Shown here in pieces: positions 8,473 to 16,235 of a DNA stretch of 64,000 bases. Position 1 is the stretch's first letter. The number at the start of each line of letters is the position of its first letter. Where the stretch lies: contig NZ_CP108423.1 in NCBI RefSeq assembly GCF_035917235.1, forward strand, positions 7,717,501-7,781,500. The letters run 5' to 3'. A program made the translations under genes and the position numbers. Under the pieces are notes generated by a model, which saw nothing but the letters and a program-made list of their open reading frames with translations, had not been told where the DNA came from and ran no database searches. Source of the DNA: Streptomyces sp. NBC_01294. GTDB lineage: Bacteria > Actinomycetota > Actinomycetes > Streptomycetales > Streptomycetaceae.

Positions 8473-10794
8473 TTGTCGAAGAACCGTCGCCGCCGACCCC
8501 GCGGCAGGCACAGCTCCGTACGCAACGTCCCCCTGCGCACCCACTGGCTGCTGCTGACCACCCTCGTGCTCACCCTCTCGGCGGCGCTGCTCCTCCAGGG
8601 CTACACCCAGCACCTGTTCGACTCCACCCCCGACGCGGCTCCCCGTGAGCGGGGTCCGGGGACCTCCGTACCGGAGACGATCGCCTCCGGCGGGCCGGTG
8701 ATCGAGGGGGCGGCCGGCCGCACCGCCGCCCCGGCGGCCCGCACGATCGCCCTGACCTTCGACGACGGACCCGACCCCGTCTGGACCCCGAAGATCCTCG
8801 ACGTGCTGCGCCGCAACGACGTGCGCGCGACCTTCTTCACGGTCGGCACCCGGGTCGCCGAGAACCCCGACCTCGCCCGCCGGATCGTCGACGAGGGCCA
8901 CCAGATCGGCCTGCACAGTTTCACCCACACCGATCTCGGCGCCGCGTCCGCGTGGCGGCGTTCGCTGGAACTGCGCGAGACCCAGCTCGTCATCGCCGGA
9001 GCCACCGGCGTCACCACACCACTGCTCCGCCCGCCGTACTCCTCCACCAACAAGGCTCTCGGCGACGCCGACTGGAGCGCCGCCGTCCAAGCGGGGAAGG
9101 AGGGGTACCTGACCGTCCTGACGACCCTGGACAGCCAGGACTGGCGACGCCCGGGCGTCGAGACGATCGTCGCCGCCGCCACCCCGAAGGACACCGCCGG
9201 GCAGATCCTGCTGCTGCACGACGCGGGCGGGGACCGCACGCAGACGGTCGCCGCGCTCGAACAGCTCGTGCCGCGGCTGAAGGCGTCCGGCTGGACGTTC
9301 GCCACCGTGGGCGACGCGGTCGCCCTCCCCAAGGCCGTCCAGCCGGCCGAGACCGCGGACCGGTGGCAGGGCCTCGCCCTCATCACCGCGATCCGCACCA
9401 GCGACTGGATCCTCGAAGCCCTCTCGTGGCTGCTGTGGGCGGCGGGCGCCATCAGTCTGTCGCGTGCGATCGCCGTCTTCGTCGCCGCCAGGCGGCACGT
9501 GCGGATGCGCCGCCGGCCCTGGGGCGCTCCGGTCACCGAACCCGTGAGCGTCATCGTCCCCGCCTACAACGAGAGCGCCGGCATCGAGGCGGCCGTCCGT
9601 TCCCTGGTGGCCTCCGACCACCAGGTCGAGGTCATCGTCGTCGACGACGGATCCACGGACGGCACGGCCGAGATCGTCGAGGCCCTCGGGCTGCCCGGCG
9701 TACGGGTCATCCGGCAGCAGAACGCCGGAAAACCGGCCGCCCTCAACACGGGTATCGCCGCGGCCTCCTGCAACCTGCTCGTCATGGTCGACGGCGACAC
9801 CGTCTTCGAGCCGGACGCCGTTCGCATGATCGTCCAACCCTTCTCCCACCGCCGGGTGGGCGCGGTCTCCGGCAACGCCAAGGTGGTCAACCGGGGTGGG
9901 CTGCTCGGACGCTGGCAGCACATCGAGTACGTCGTCGGCTTCAACCTCGACCGCCGCCTGTTCGACCTCGCCGAGTGCATGCCCACGGTCCCCGGTGCCG
10001 TCGGCGCGTTCCGCCGCGAGGCACTGTTGCGGGTCGGCGGCGTCAGCGACACCACGCTGGCCGAGGACACCGATCTCACCATGGCCCTGTGCCGGGACGG
10101 CTGGCGCGTCGTCTACGAAGAGCGGGCCATGGCCTGGACCGAAGCTCCCGCCTCGCTCGGTGCCCTGTGGAAGCAGCGCTACCGGTGGTGCTACGGCACC
10201 CTCCAGGCCATGTGGAAGCACCGGGGTGCCCTCACTCAGCGGGGGCAGGCCGGCAAGCTCGGCAGGCGCGGTCTGGTCTACCTGCTGATGTTCCAGGTTC
10301 TGCTGCCCCTGCTCGCGCCCGTCGTGGACGTCTTCGCCGTCTACGGCCTGGTCTTCCTCGACCCCGTGCGCATCCTCGGCCTGTGGACGGCGTTCCTGCT
10401 CCTCCAGGCCTTGATGGGTCTGTACGCGTTCCGCCTGGACGGGGAGCGGCCGGGACCGCTGTGGAGCCTGCCCCTGCAGCAGTTCGTCTACCGCCAGCTC
10501 ATGTATCTCGTCGTGATCCAGTCGGTCTTCACCGCCATCGCGGGCTCCCGCCTGCGCTGGCAGCGGATGGAGCGTTACGGCAGTCTCCAGGTGCCCGCCA
10601 CCCCGTCCGAGCGGCTGCCCGACCACGCGTTCGCGCCTGAGGCCCCGCCGGCCCCCGAGCCCTGGGCCGGTACCGGGGCCGTGCCGTACCGAGGTCACGG
10701 CGCGGACCCCGCCTGGGCGTCCCGTCCCTCCGCGCCGATCCCGCCCAGCCCGCAGAACCACATCTGGCCCTCGCACGACCACCGGGACCTGTAG
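8473..10794 (+). CDS. matB: Bifunctional polysaccharide deacetylase / family 2 glycosyltransferase, MatB-like
   Basis: A 773-aa fusion starting at TTG. A membrane anchor lies at about residues 24-42. The NodB deacetylase domain has TFDDGPD (95-101), HSFTH (148-152), RPPYS (186-190) and LLLHD. A second membrane segment (about 312-340) leads into a GT2 domain with DDGSTDGT, DGDT, EDTD and the processive signature QRYRW, followed by C-terminal membrane helices. This puts the deacetylase outside and the synthase inside, as needed to make, export and partly deacetylate poly-N-acetylglucosamine. MatB of Streptomyces has this build and glues hyphae into pellets. The substrate is inferred. Confidence 0.78.
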   Translation: MSKNRRRRPRGRHSSVRNVPLRTHWLLLTTLVLTLSAALLLQGYTQHLFDSTPDAAPRERGPGTSVPETIASGGPVIEGAAGRTAAPAARTIALTFDDGPDPVWTPKILDVLRRNDVRATFFTVGTRVAENPDLARRIVDEGHQIGLHSFTHTDLGAASAWRRSLELRETQLVIAGATGVTTPLLRPPYSSTNKALGDADWSAAVQAGKEGYLTVLTTLDSQDWRRPGVETIVAAATPKDTAGQILLLHDAGGDRTQTVAALEQLVPRLKASGWTFATVGDAVALPKAVQPAETADRWQGLALITAIRTSDWILEALSWLLWAAGAISLSRAIAVFVAARRHVRMRRRPWGAPVTEPVSVIVPAYNESAGIEAAVRSLVASDHQVEVIVVDDGSTDGTAEIVEALGLPGVRVIRQQNAGKPAALNTGIAAASCNLLVMVDGDTVFEPDAVRMIVQPFSHRRVGAVSGNAKVVNRGGLLGRWQHIEYVVGFNLDRRLFDLAECMPTVPGAVGAFRREALLRVGGVSDTTLAEDTDLTMALCRDGWRVVYEERAMAWTEAPASLGALWKQRYRWCYGTLQAMWKHRGALTQRGQAGKLGRRGLVYLLMFQVLLPLLAPVVDVFAVYGLVFLDPVRILGLWTAFLLLQALMGLYAFRLDGERPGPLWSLPLQQFVYRQLMYLVVIQSVFTAIAGSRLRWQRMERYGSLQVPATPSERLPDHAFAPEAPPAPEPWAGTGAVPYRGHGADPAWASRPSAPIPPSPQNHIWPSHDHRDL

Positions 10795-10812
10795 ACGCCG
10801 GCTCGGAAGCCG

Positions 10813-11667
10813 TCACGGCGCGCCCTCCCCGGCCCTGGCGAGGGACAGCACCCCCACGCAGATCAGCGCGATGCCCAGCAGCTGGGGGAGCAGCCACCAG
10901 TCCGACCGCAGGTGTTCCTCGTACAGGACCACGCCCAGAGCGACGCTGACACTCGCGTCGCCGAGCGTCAGCGCGGGCTGCGAGGCGACCAGCGGACCGC
11001 CCTGCATGGCGTGCTCCAGCAGCAGGAGGGCGCAGATGCCGCTCACGCCGAAGGCGTACGTCTCCCAGGTGGTCAGGAACGCGCCGACGCCGCCGTCGTC
11101 GAGGACGTGCACCGCGGACTTCATCAGGGCGGCCGTGAGCGCGTAGCAGACGGCGGTGGCCGCGCCGAGGCAGCCGGCCCGCGCACGGCCGGGCGGGCGG
11201 CGCAGTCCGGCCACGGCCAGGACGGCGACGACGACGGCGCACGCCGCCAGGGCCACCACCCACCGCTCGGGCGGCACGTCCGTACGGTTGCCCGCGGGCG
11301 AGGCGGCCACCAGCGCGACCCCGAGTCCCGCCACCACCCCCGCCACGGCCAGCCACAACGCCCCCGGCAGCCGCTGCCGCGCCACCAGCGAGGCGATCAG
11401 CAGCGCGAGCGGCAGCTCCAGCACGAACAGCGGCTGTACGAGGGCCAGCGCGCCCGTGGCCAGCGCCGCGGCCTGTCCGACGCCGGCGGCGATCACGGCC
11501 AGGATCCCGCCGATCCACACCGGCCGCCGCAGCAGGTCGAGGACCAGACCGAAGCGGAAGCCGTCGCTCTGCGGGACGGTGAGCGCGGCCCGCCGCTGGA
11601 GCACGGTGGCGAGCGCGTTGCTGAGCGCCGCGAACAGCGCGAAGAGGACCGGCAGGACGACGCCCAT
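10813..11667 (-). CDS. DMT-family permease (EamA-like)
   Basis: 284 aa with about nine to ten hydrophobic helices and short loops, the pattern of drug/metabolite transporters. Two related halves can be seen (about 1-130 and 140-284). The ATG chosen follows GAGGATCGGGGC. A longer reading with 24 more residues adds only an Arg/Pro-rich tail and is less likely. Convergent with the MatB-like gene and upstream of the ATP-grasp pair on the other side. The substrate cannot be read. Many Streptomyces paralogues are annotated only as DMT transporters. Confidence 0.7.
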   Translation of the reverse strand: MGVVLPVLFALFAALSNALATVLQRRAALTVPQSDGFRFGLVLDLLRRPVWIGGILAVIAAGVGQAAALATGALALVQPLFVLELPLALLIASLVARQRLPGALWLAVAGVVAGLGVALVAASPAGNRTDVPPERWVVALAACAVVVAVLAVAGLRRPPGRARAGCLGAATAVCYALTAALMKSAVHVLDDGGVGAFLTTWETYAFGVSGICALLLLEHAMQGGPLVASQPALTLGDASVSVALGVVLYEEHLRSDWWLLPQLLGIALICVGVLSLARAGEGAP

Positions 11668-11810
11668 GCCCCGATCCTCACCGCGCCCGCCGCCCGTCCG
11701 CGCCACGAAACCGGGCCGCGGGCGTCGCGCCCGGTGCATTCGCCCGTCCGGACCTGCTGTTCGCCTTGTCCGGAGCGGCCGTCCGCCCGTCGGTACCTGC
11801 CGGACGGTGG

Positions 11811-12608
11811 TCAGGCCCGCTCGGCGGCCCGGCGCAGGGTCAGTGCCGCGAGGGCCTCAGGGGCGCCGGACTGGCCGCGGATGCCGGGGAAGGCATTGAC
11901 GTCCACGATCAGCGGAGTCCCGCCGCCGGTGTCGATGATGTCCACGCCGTACACGTCCAGCGCGAACACCGCGCCCACCTCGTGCACCAGGCCGGCCCAT
12001 CCGGCGGGCAGTTCGTCCAGGGACAGCGGCAGGTCGGGGCCACGCCCTCCGGGCGAGAGTTCGGAGCGGCGCCGGGCCGCGAAGATCTGATCCCCGACGG
12101 CCCACAGTTTGTGGTCCCAGCCGTTGTTGGCCGCGTACTCCTGCACCACGACCGGCTCGCGCGGCCAGGCCCGCGCCAACTCCCGCAGCCCGGCGTCGTC
12201 GTCGGCGCGCGCGACAAGATCGCCCCGGCGGCTGCGCAGGCTCTTGACCACCACGGGGGCGCGCAGCCGCGTCCCGGACGCCCACGCCGCGAGGGAGCCG
12301 ACCATGCGGGTGGCCGCGAATGGCAGCCCGGCCCGCAGGGCGAGCTCCGCCATCTCCGTCCGGTCCTGGCACAGCGCGGTGGCCGCCGCGGAGTTCAGCA
12401 CGGCCGCGCCCCGCCCTTCCAGCGACCGTGCGAGCTCCAGGGCGTGTGGCGTCCGCGACTTCAGCAGGTACACATCGGCCGGGGGCAGGGTGGTGTCCCC
12501 GGGCGTGCGCGGATCGAGCGCCTCGACGGTGTGCTCCGGAGCCAGCAGCGCGGTGGCGGCCGCGAGCAGCGGATGCCCGGGTTCCGGGGTGATCAGTCCG
12601 ACCCTCAT
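11811..12608 (-). CDS. ATP-grasp ligase, second of a coupled pair
   Basis: 265 aa, RimK/glutathione-synthetase-like ATP-grasp. Visible parts are the N-terminal MRVGLITPEPGHPLL strand, a lysine strand PVVVKSLRSRRGD, the ATP-contact PVVVQEYA, and the metal-site end GVDIIDTGGGTPLIVDVNAFPG with the Asp/Asn pair. These enzymes form an amide from a carboxyl-phosphate. The start overlaps the stop of the paralogous gene upstream by 4 nt (ATGA), so the two are coupled and may act in sequence or as a heterodimer. No precursor peptide or carrier protein is evident nearby. Substrate unknown. Confidence 0.7.
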   Translation of the reverse strand: MRVGLITPEPGHPLLAAATALLAPEHTVEALDPRTPGDTTLPPADVYLLKSRTPHALELARSLEGRGAAVLNSAAATALCQDRTEMAELALRAGLPFAATRMVGSLAAWASGTRLRAPVVVKSLRSRRGDLVARADDDAGLRELARAWPREPVVVQEYAANNGWDHKLWAVGDQIFAARRRSELSPGGRGPDLPLSLDELPAGWAGLVHEVGAVFALDVYGVDIIDTGGGTPLIVDVNAFPGIRGQSGAPEALAALTLRRAAERA

Positions 12609-13510
12609 ACCGCTTCACCCGCTGCGGCCGGAACCTGCGCCGGAATCGACAGCGGCAGCGCGTACGGCCGCGGCGCGATCACCGGCGGCGGCGCCGAGCC
12701 GCCCGCCCGCGCCAGGTCCAGGACCGCGCGGGCCACCCGCCCCGCCGCGTCCGGCACCTGACGGAAGCTCGGGAAGTCGTTCACGTCGACCACGACGGGA
12801 CCGTCCGGGCCCAGCAGCACGTCCACCCCGTACAGGTCCAGCCCGTACACGGCCCCCACCTGGGCGGCGATCGCCGCCACCTCGGACGACAGCGGCACGC
12901 GCCGCTCCCGCACCGAGGGGTCCGGGTGCAGCGGGGAGCAGCGCTCGGTCGCGAAGAGCTCGCCGCCGACCCCGTACACCTTGATGTCCGTGCCCGAGTT
13001 GGGCACGTACGGCTGGGCGATGAGCATGCCCTCGCCCGCGAGCTCGGGGAGCATCGACTCCAGCCGCTCCGGCGAGGACACCAGGTGCACGGCCCGGCCG
13101 GAACTGCCGTCGGCGGGCTTGACGACGAGCGGGTACTCCGCCGCCGGTATCTCCCGGAGCAGTTCGGGGCAGGCCACCGCGTACGTGGGCGGCAGCGGCA
13201 GTCCCCGGCCGCGCCCGATGGCGGCGGCCAGTGCCTTGTCCCGTACGCCCCGGATCGACCGGGCGTCGTTGACCGTGGTCATCCCGGCCGCCGCGGCGGC
13301 TTCGAGGAGCGTCAGCCCCGGGCCGCCGGAGACCGTTTTGAGCACCCAGGCGTCGTGCGCACCCGCGTCCACGGCCTCGGTCATGCGCAGCAGCGAGCCG
13401 CCCGGCCGCACCACGTCCACCCGGTGCCCCCACGCGGTCAGCTGCCCGATCACCTCGTTCGGCATGCCGTCGTGGCGGTAGTGCTCCTCCACCAGGAAGC
13501 AGAGCCTCAT
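12605..13510 (-). CDS. ATP-grasp ligase, first of a coupled pair
   Basis: 301 aa and clearly paralogous to its downstream partner. It has MRLCFLVEEHYRHDGMPNE at the start, PLVVKPADGSSGRAV as the nucleotide-binding lysine loop, MLIAQPYVPNSGTDIKVYGVG, and GLDLYGVDVLLG with VVDVNDFPSF as the metal site. It has a Pro/Ala-rich C-terminal tail of about 30 residues. The ATG at 13510 has GGGGAAGG just before it. A longer reading frame exists but would cross into the promoter region of the divergent LRV gene. Likely an ATP-dependent carboxylate-amine ligase with unknown substrate. Confidence 0.7.
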   Translation of the reverse strand: MRLCFLVEEHYRHDGMPNEVIGQLTAWGHRVDVVRPGGSLLRMTEAVDAGAHDAWVLKTVSGGPGLTLLEAAAAAGMTTVNDARSIRGVRDKALAAAIGRGRGLPLPPTYAVACPELLREIPAAEYPLVVKPADGSSGRAVHLVSSPERLESMLPELAGEGMLIAQPYVPNSGTDIKVYGVGGELFATERCSPLHPDPSVRERRVPLSSEVAAIAAQVGAVYGLDLYGVDVLLGPDGPVVVDVNDFPSFRQVPDAAGRVARAVLDLARAGGSAPPPVIAPRPYALPLSIPAQVPAAAGEAV

Positions 13511-13661
13511 CGACCTTCCCCAAATTCCCCGGACGTCCGCCGATTCCGTCCGGCGAGTTGTGACGTCACAGGATGTCATGGACCGCAATGTGATGATCGG
13601 TCCGGCTGTGGGCTTCCTTGTTACGCTGCCCGCTTTGGATCTTCGGGGGAGGGATCGGGGC

Positions 13662-15083
13662 ATGGGCGATCAGTGGACGGGGCTGCTGCACGGGCTGGCA
13701 TCGAACGAGGCCGCACCGGCGGACGTGCTGCTGCGGCTGCTCGGCCACGAAGACGAGTGGCTGCGGCGAGCGGTTGCGAAGCGCGCGGTTCTGCCGCAAG
13801 AGGTGATCGAGGCCGTTCTGGTCCACCCGGACCGCCACGTCCGGATGGCCCTCGCCGAGAACGGCAGCGTCGACCCCGGCCAGCGCGCCCGGCTGGTCGA
13901 CGACCCGGCCCCGTCGGTCCACCTCACCCTCGCGCACGGCCCCCTGGCCTACCGGCGGCGGGTGGCCCCGCTGCCCGACCGGGCGTACGAGCGGCTGCTG
14001 GCGCACCCCCGCGGCCTGGTGGGCCACGAACTGGTCGTGTGGGGCGCTCCACCCGCCCACATCCTGGCGGGTCTCGCGCACCACGGGCACCCGGCGTTCC
14101 GCAGTGCGGCCTGCCGGGTCTGGGACCGGCTCGCGGACGAGGCACGTGAGCGGCTCCTCCACGACGAGGACCCGGACGTCCGGCAGGCCGCCGCCCTGCA
14201 GGTCTGCCATGAGGACGAGGAGCGGACCACCTGGCTGGCCGGTCGACTGGGGGACGGATGGCCGGGGGTGTCCGAGGTTCTGGCGAGGGGCCGGCTCACC
14301 CGGGAACTCGCCGAACGCGTGGTCGCGGAGGGCGAACGGCTCGCGGCGATCGCCGGCAACCCCTCGCTCCCGTCCGACCTGGTGGCGCGGCTGGCCGTCG
14401 ACCCCGACCCGCGGGTCCGGCTCCAGGTCTCCGCCCGCCCCGAACTGAGCGAGTCCCAGCGCGCCGCCATCGACTACACGGTCGGTGCCGAGGACCGGCT
14501 GTCCACCCTCGACTGGGTGTGGGAGCGCCGCGAGGACGCCGCGTTCCTGCGGCGGTGCGCCCAGTCCGCGCACACCTGGCTGCGGCGCAGCGCCGCGGTC
14601 TGCCCCGGCCTGCCGGCCGACGCCGTCGAACTGCTCGCGCGGGACGAGGACTTCGCCGTACGGCTGCTGCTCGCCGAGTTCCACCCGGAACCGCCGCCCG
14701 AGCTGCTCCTCGACCTCTACCTGAACGGCACCCACCGCGCCGTGGGCATGCTGGTCACCCGGCCGGGCTTCCCCGCCGCCGGGCTCGCCGCGCGCCTCGG
14801 CGACTCCCCGGACCCGAGGGGCCGGCGCCTGGCCCTGCGCGACCCCGGTCTGGAGCCGGAGCTCCTGGACCGGCTCAGCCGGGACCCGGAGACGCGCGCG
14901 GACGCCGGCCGGGACCCGCGGCTCCCCGTGGCCCGGATCCGCGCACTGCTCGCCGATCCCGACCGGGACGCGGCGGCGGCCGCAGCGGCCAACCCGGCGC
15001 TTCCCGCCGGGGACATGCGCCGCCTGCTCGACCGCGCCGGGGTGCCGGAAATCCCGGTGAATGATCGGACAATCGACTGCTAG
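13662..15083 (+). CDS. Leucine-rich-repeat-variant (LRV/HEAT-like) repeat protein
   Basis: 473 aa composed almost wholly of about 24-residue helical units of the type LL..ED..VR..VA.NP.LP...L..L..D, seen for instance at LVARLAVDPDPRVRLQVSARPELS and VELLARDEDFAVRLLLAEFHPEPP. This is the LRV or HEAT-like solenoid common in Streptomyces, thought to serve protein contacts. No enzyme motif is visible. The ATG at 13662 follows GGGGGAGGG. It is divergent from the ATP-grasp pair with about 150 nt between starts, and 9 nt upstream of the next gene. Confidence 0.65.
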   Translation: MGDQWTGLLHGLASNEAAPADVLLRLLGHEDEWLRRAVAKRAVLPQEVIEAVLVHPDRHVRMALAENGSVDPGQRARLVDDPAPSVHLTLAHGPLAYRRRVAPLPDRAYERLLAHPRGLVGHELVVWGAPPAHILAGLAHHGHPAFRSAACRVWDRLADEARERLLHDEDPDVRQAAALQVCHEDEERTTWLAGRLGDGWPGVSEVLARGRLTRELAERVVAEGERLAAIAGNPSLPSDLVARLAVDPDPRVRLQVSARPELSESQRAAIDYTVGAEDRLSTLDWVWERREDAAFLRRCAQSAHTWLRRSAAVCPGLPADAVELLARDEDFAVRLLLAEFHPEPPPELLLDLYLNGTHRAVGMLVTRPGFPAAGLAARLGDSPDPRGRRLALRDPGLEPELLDRLSRDPETRADAGRDPRLPVARIRALLADPDRDAAAAAAANPALPAGDMRRLLDRAGVPEIPVNDRTIDC

Positions 15084-15092
15084 GTTGATCAC

Positions 15093-15824
15093 GTGCCGAA
15101 GCTGAATCAGATCATCGCAGTGGAAAAGGGCGTCAAGTCCAAGTCCCTCCAGGAGCTCACGCAGGCTCACCACGACGTCCAGAAGCCCGCCCTGCTGGCC
15201 GGCATCTCCCGGACCTACCAGCCCAAGGACGAGGAGGGCGAGCAGTTGCCGCCCGAGTCCACCCGGGTGCAGGTCAAGGCCGAGGACGTGCTGCGGGCGA
15301 CGGCGGGGACCCTGACGCGGCTGTTCGACGTGACGGCGACCAAGGACTGGGCGAACCGCAGTGCGGCCGCCGACGTCGTCGTGGACGGGACGGTCCTGCT
15401 GGCGCAGGTGCCCGTGCCCTACCTGCTCTTCCTCGAGAAGCAGCTCACCGACATGAACACCTTCGTGCGGAAGCTGCCGGTGCTGGACGCCTCCGAGTCC
15501 TGGAACCTGGACCCGTCCACGGACTCCTGGAAGACGGACCCCGTGCGCACGATCCGCACCAAGAAGGTCCCGCGCAACCACGTCAAGGCCGAGGCCACCG
15601 AGAAGCACCCGGCGCAGGTCGAGGTCTACTACGAGGACGTCCCGGTCGGGTACTGGACGACCGTGAAGTTCTCCGGTGCGCTGCCGGCCCGCAGGGTGAA
15701 CGAGCTGCTCGACCGCGTGGAGAAGCTCCAGCAGGCCGTCAAGTTCGCCCGCGAGGAGGCCAACAGCGCCGAGGTCACCGACCAGCGGGTCGGCGACGCG
15801 GTGTTCGGCTACCTGTTCAGGTAG
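15093..15824 (+). CDS. Conserved-looking protein of unknown function next to the tRNA-like array
   Basis: 243 aa, family not recognised. The sequence is mixed and charged, without signal peptide or membrane segment: a Lys-rich N-terminus (VEKGVKSKSLQELTQAHHDVQK), a middle with Trp-containing segments (ESWNLDPSTDSWKTDP) and a helical, basic C-terminus (VNELLDRVEKLQQAVKFAREEAN). It is much less Ala/Arg-rich than neighbours. The GTG start lies 9 nt after the LRV gene, so the two may be cotranscribed. Its stop lies about 70 nt before the first tRNA-like unit, with no terminator between. An RNA-related role is a guess from position only. Confidence 0.7.
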   Translation: MPKLNQIIAVEKGVKSKSLQELTQAHHDVQKPALLAGISRTYQPKDEEGEQLPPESTRVQVKAEDVLRATAGTLTRLFDVTATKDWANRSAAADVVVDGTVLLAQVPVPYLLFLEKQLTDMNTFVRKLPVLDASESWNLDPSTDSWKTDPVRTIRTKKVPRNHVKAEATEKHPAQVEVYYEDVPVGYWTTVKFSGALPARRVNELLDRVEKLQQAVKFAREEANSAEVTDQRVGDAVFGYLFR

Positions 15825-15890
15825 CCCCGAAATCTCCCTCTGTATGTCTGCAGGGGGTGCGCGAGAGCGCAAGCTGAAACTGATGTTGAA

Positions 15891-15986
15891 GCTGAACTGG
15901 GGTGTCAGTTGGGGGTTCGAATCCCTCCCCCGGCATTGCGTGCCGGGGTGGCCCAAGCTGGTAGAGGCGGCCCCGTAAATCTCAGA
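15891..15986 (+). ncRNA. Circularly permuted tRNA-like unit 1
   Basis: A tRNA fold read in the order 3' half then 5' half. The T-stem GGGGG/CCCTC flanks the canonical loop TTCGAAT (15916-15922). The acceptor strand CCCCGGC (15928-15934) is followed after a 7-nt linker by its exact complement GCCGGGG (15942-15948). Then come TG and a D-arm with stem GCC/GGC and the conserved GG in its loop (15960-15961). GCCCC (15970-15974) can pair with GGGGT (15899-15903) as an anticodon-type stem. The acceptor ends are therefore closed by a loop, and the chain ends lie at the anticodon side. This could be a permuted tRNA gene or a tRNA-mimicking RNA such as the domain in bacterial Y RNAs. Confidence 0.55.
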
Positions 15987-16041
15987 TTCTCGCTCCAGTC
16001 TCAGTATTCGCCGCCGAACACCGGATCGACCGAGCGTGGAC

Positions 16042-16132
16042 GATCATCGATGGATGGGGGTTCAAGTCCCCTCTGTGCCTCTTCTCGTGGCGCGGTAGTT
16101 CAAAGGTAGAACACGTCGATCTCAGAATGATC
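16042..16132 (+). ncRNA. Circularly permuted tRNA-like unit 2
   Basis: Same order as unit 1 with different sequence. The T-stem and loop TTCAAGT lie at 16056-16072. The acceptor strand CTGTGCC (16073-16079) pairs over all seven positions (two G-U) with GGCGCGG (16089-16095) after a 9-nt linker. Then come TA and a perfect D-arm GTTC-AAAGGTA-GAAC (16098-16112). CGTCGAT (16114-16120) pairs with ATCGATG (16046-16052) as an extended anticodon-type stem, and GATC at 16042 can pair with GATC at 16129. If the loop is read as ATCTCAG the anticodon would be CTC (Glu), but this is speculative. Neither T-arm finds a complete ordinary 5' half upstream. Confidence 0.55.
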
Positions 16133-16176
16133 CGCGACTCTTAAACGTGCCGGTGTGCGCAATTGGGTGGCACACA

Positions 16177-16209
16177 GGAGCCCGGGAGCTGGATATGCTC
16201 CCGGGCTCC
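16177..16209. terminator. Strong hairpin terminator after the tRNA-like array
   Basis: A 13-bp perfect stem GGAGCCCGGGAGC with a 7-nt loop (TGGATAT). A smaller hairpin, GTGTGC/GCACAC, precedes it at 16153-16175. It stands between the array and the convergent anti-sigma gene and probably ends both transcripts. Confidence 0.75.
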
Positions 16210-16235
16210 GTCACGTTCCGGCTCGGGCTCGGAGG

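Noticed and set aside
15850..15935. Ordinary linear tRNA using GCAGGGG (15850-15856) as 5' acceptor strand for the first T-arm
   Set aside because: The acceptor would contain an A-G mismatch, the D-arm GCGC-GAGA-GCGC lacks the GG, and the second T-arm would still lack any partner. The permuted pairing explains both units with no mismatch. It is kept as the main alternative.
15942..16080. A tRNA-Leu-like gene from GCCGGGG to the second T-arm
   Set aside because: GCCGGGG does not pair with CTGTGCC (mismatch at position 2 and beyond), and the 60-80 nt between D-arm and T-arm cannot form a normal anticodon and variable arm.
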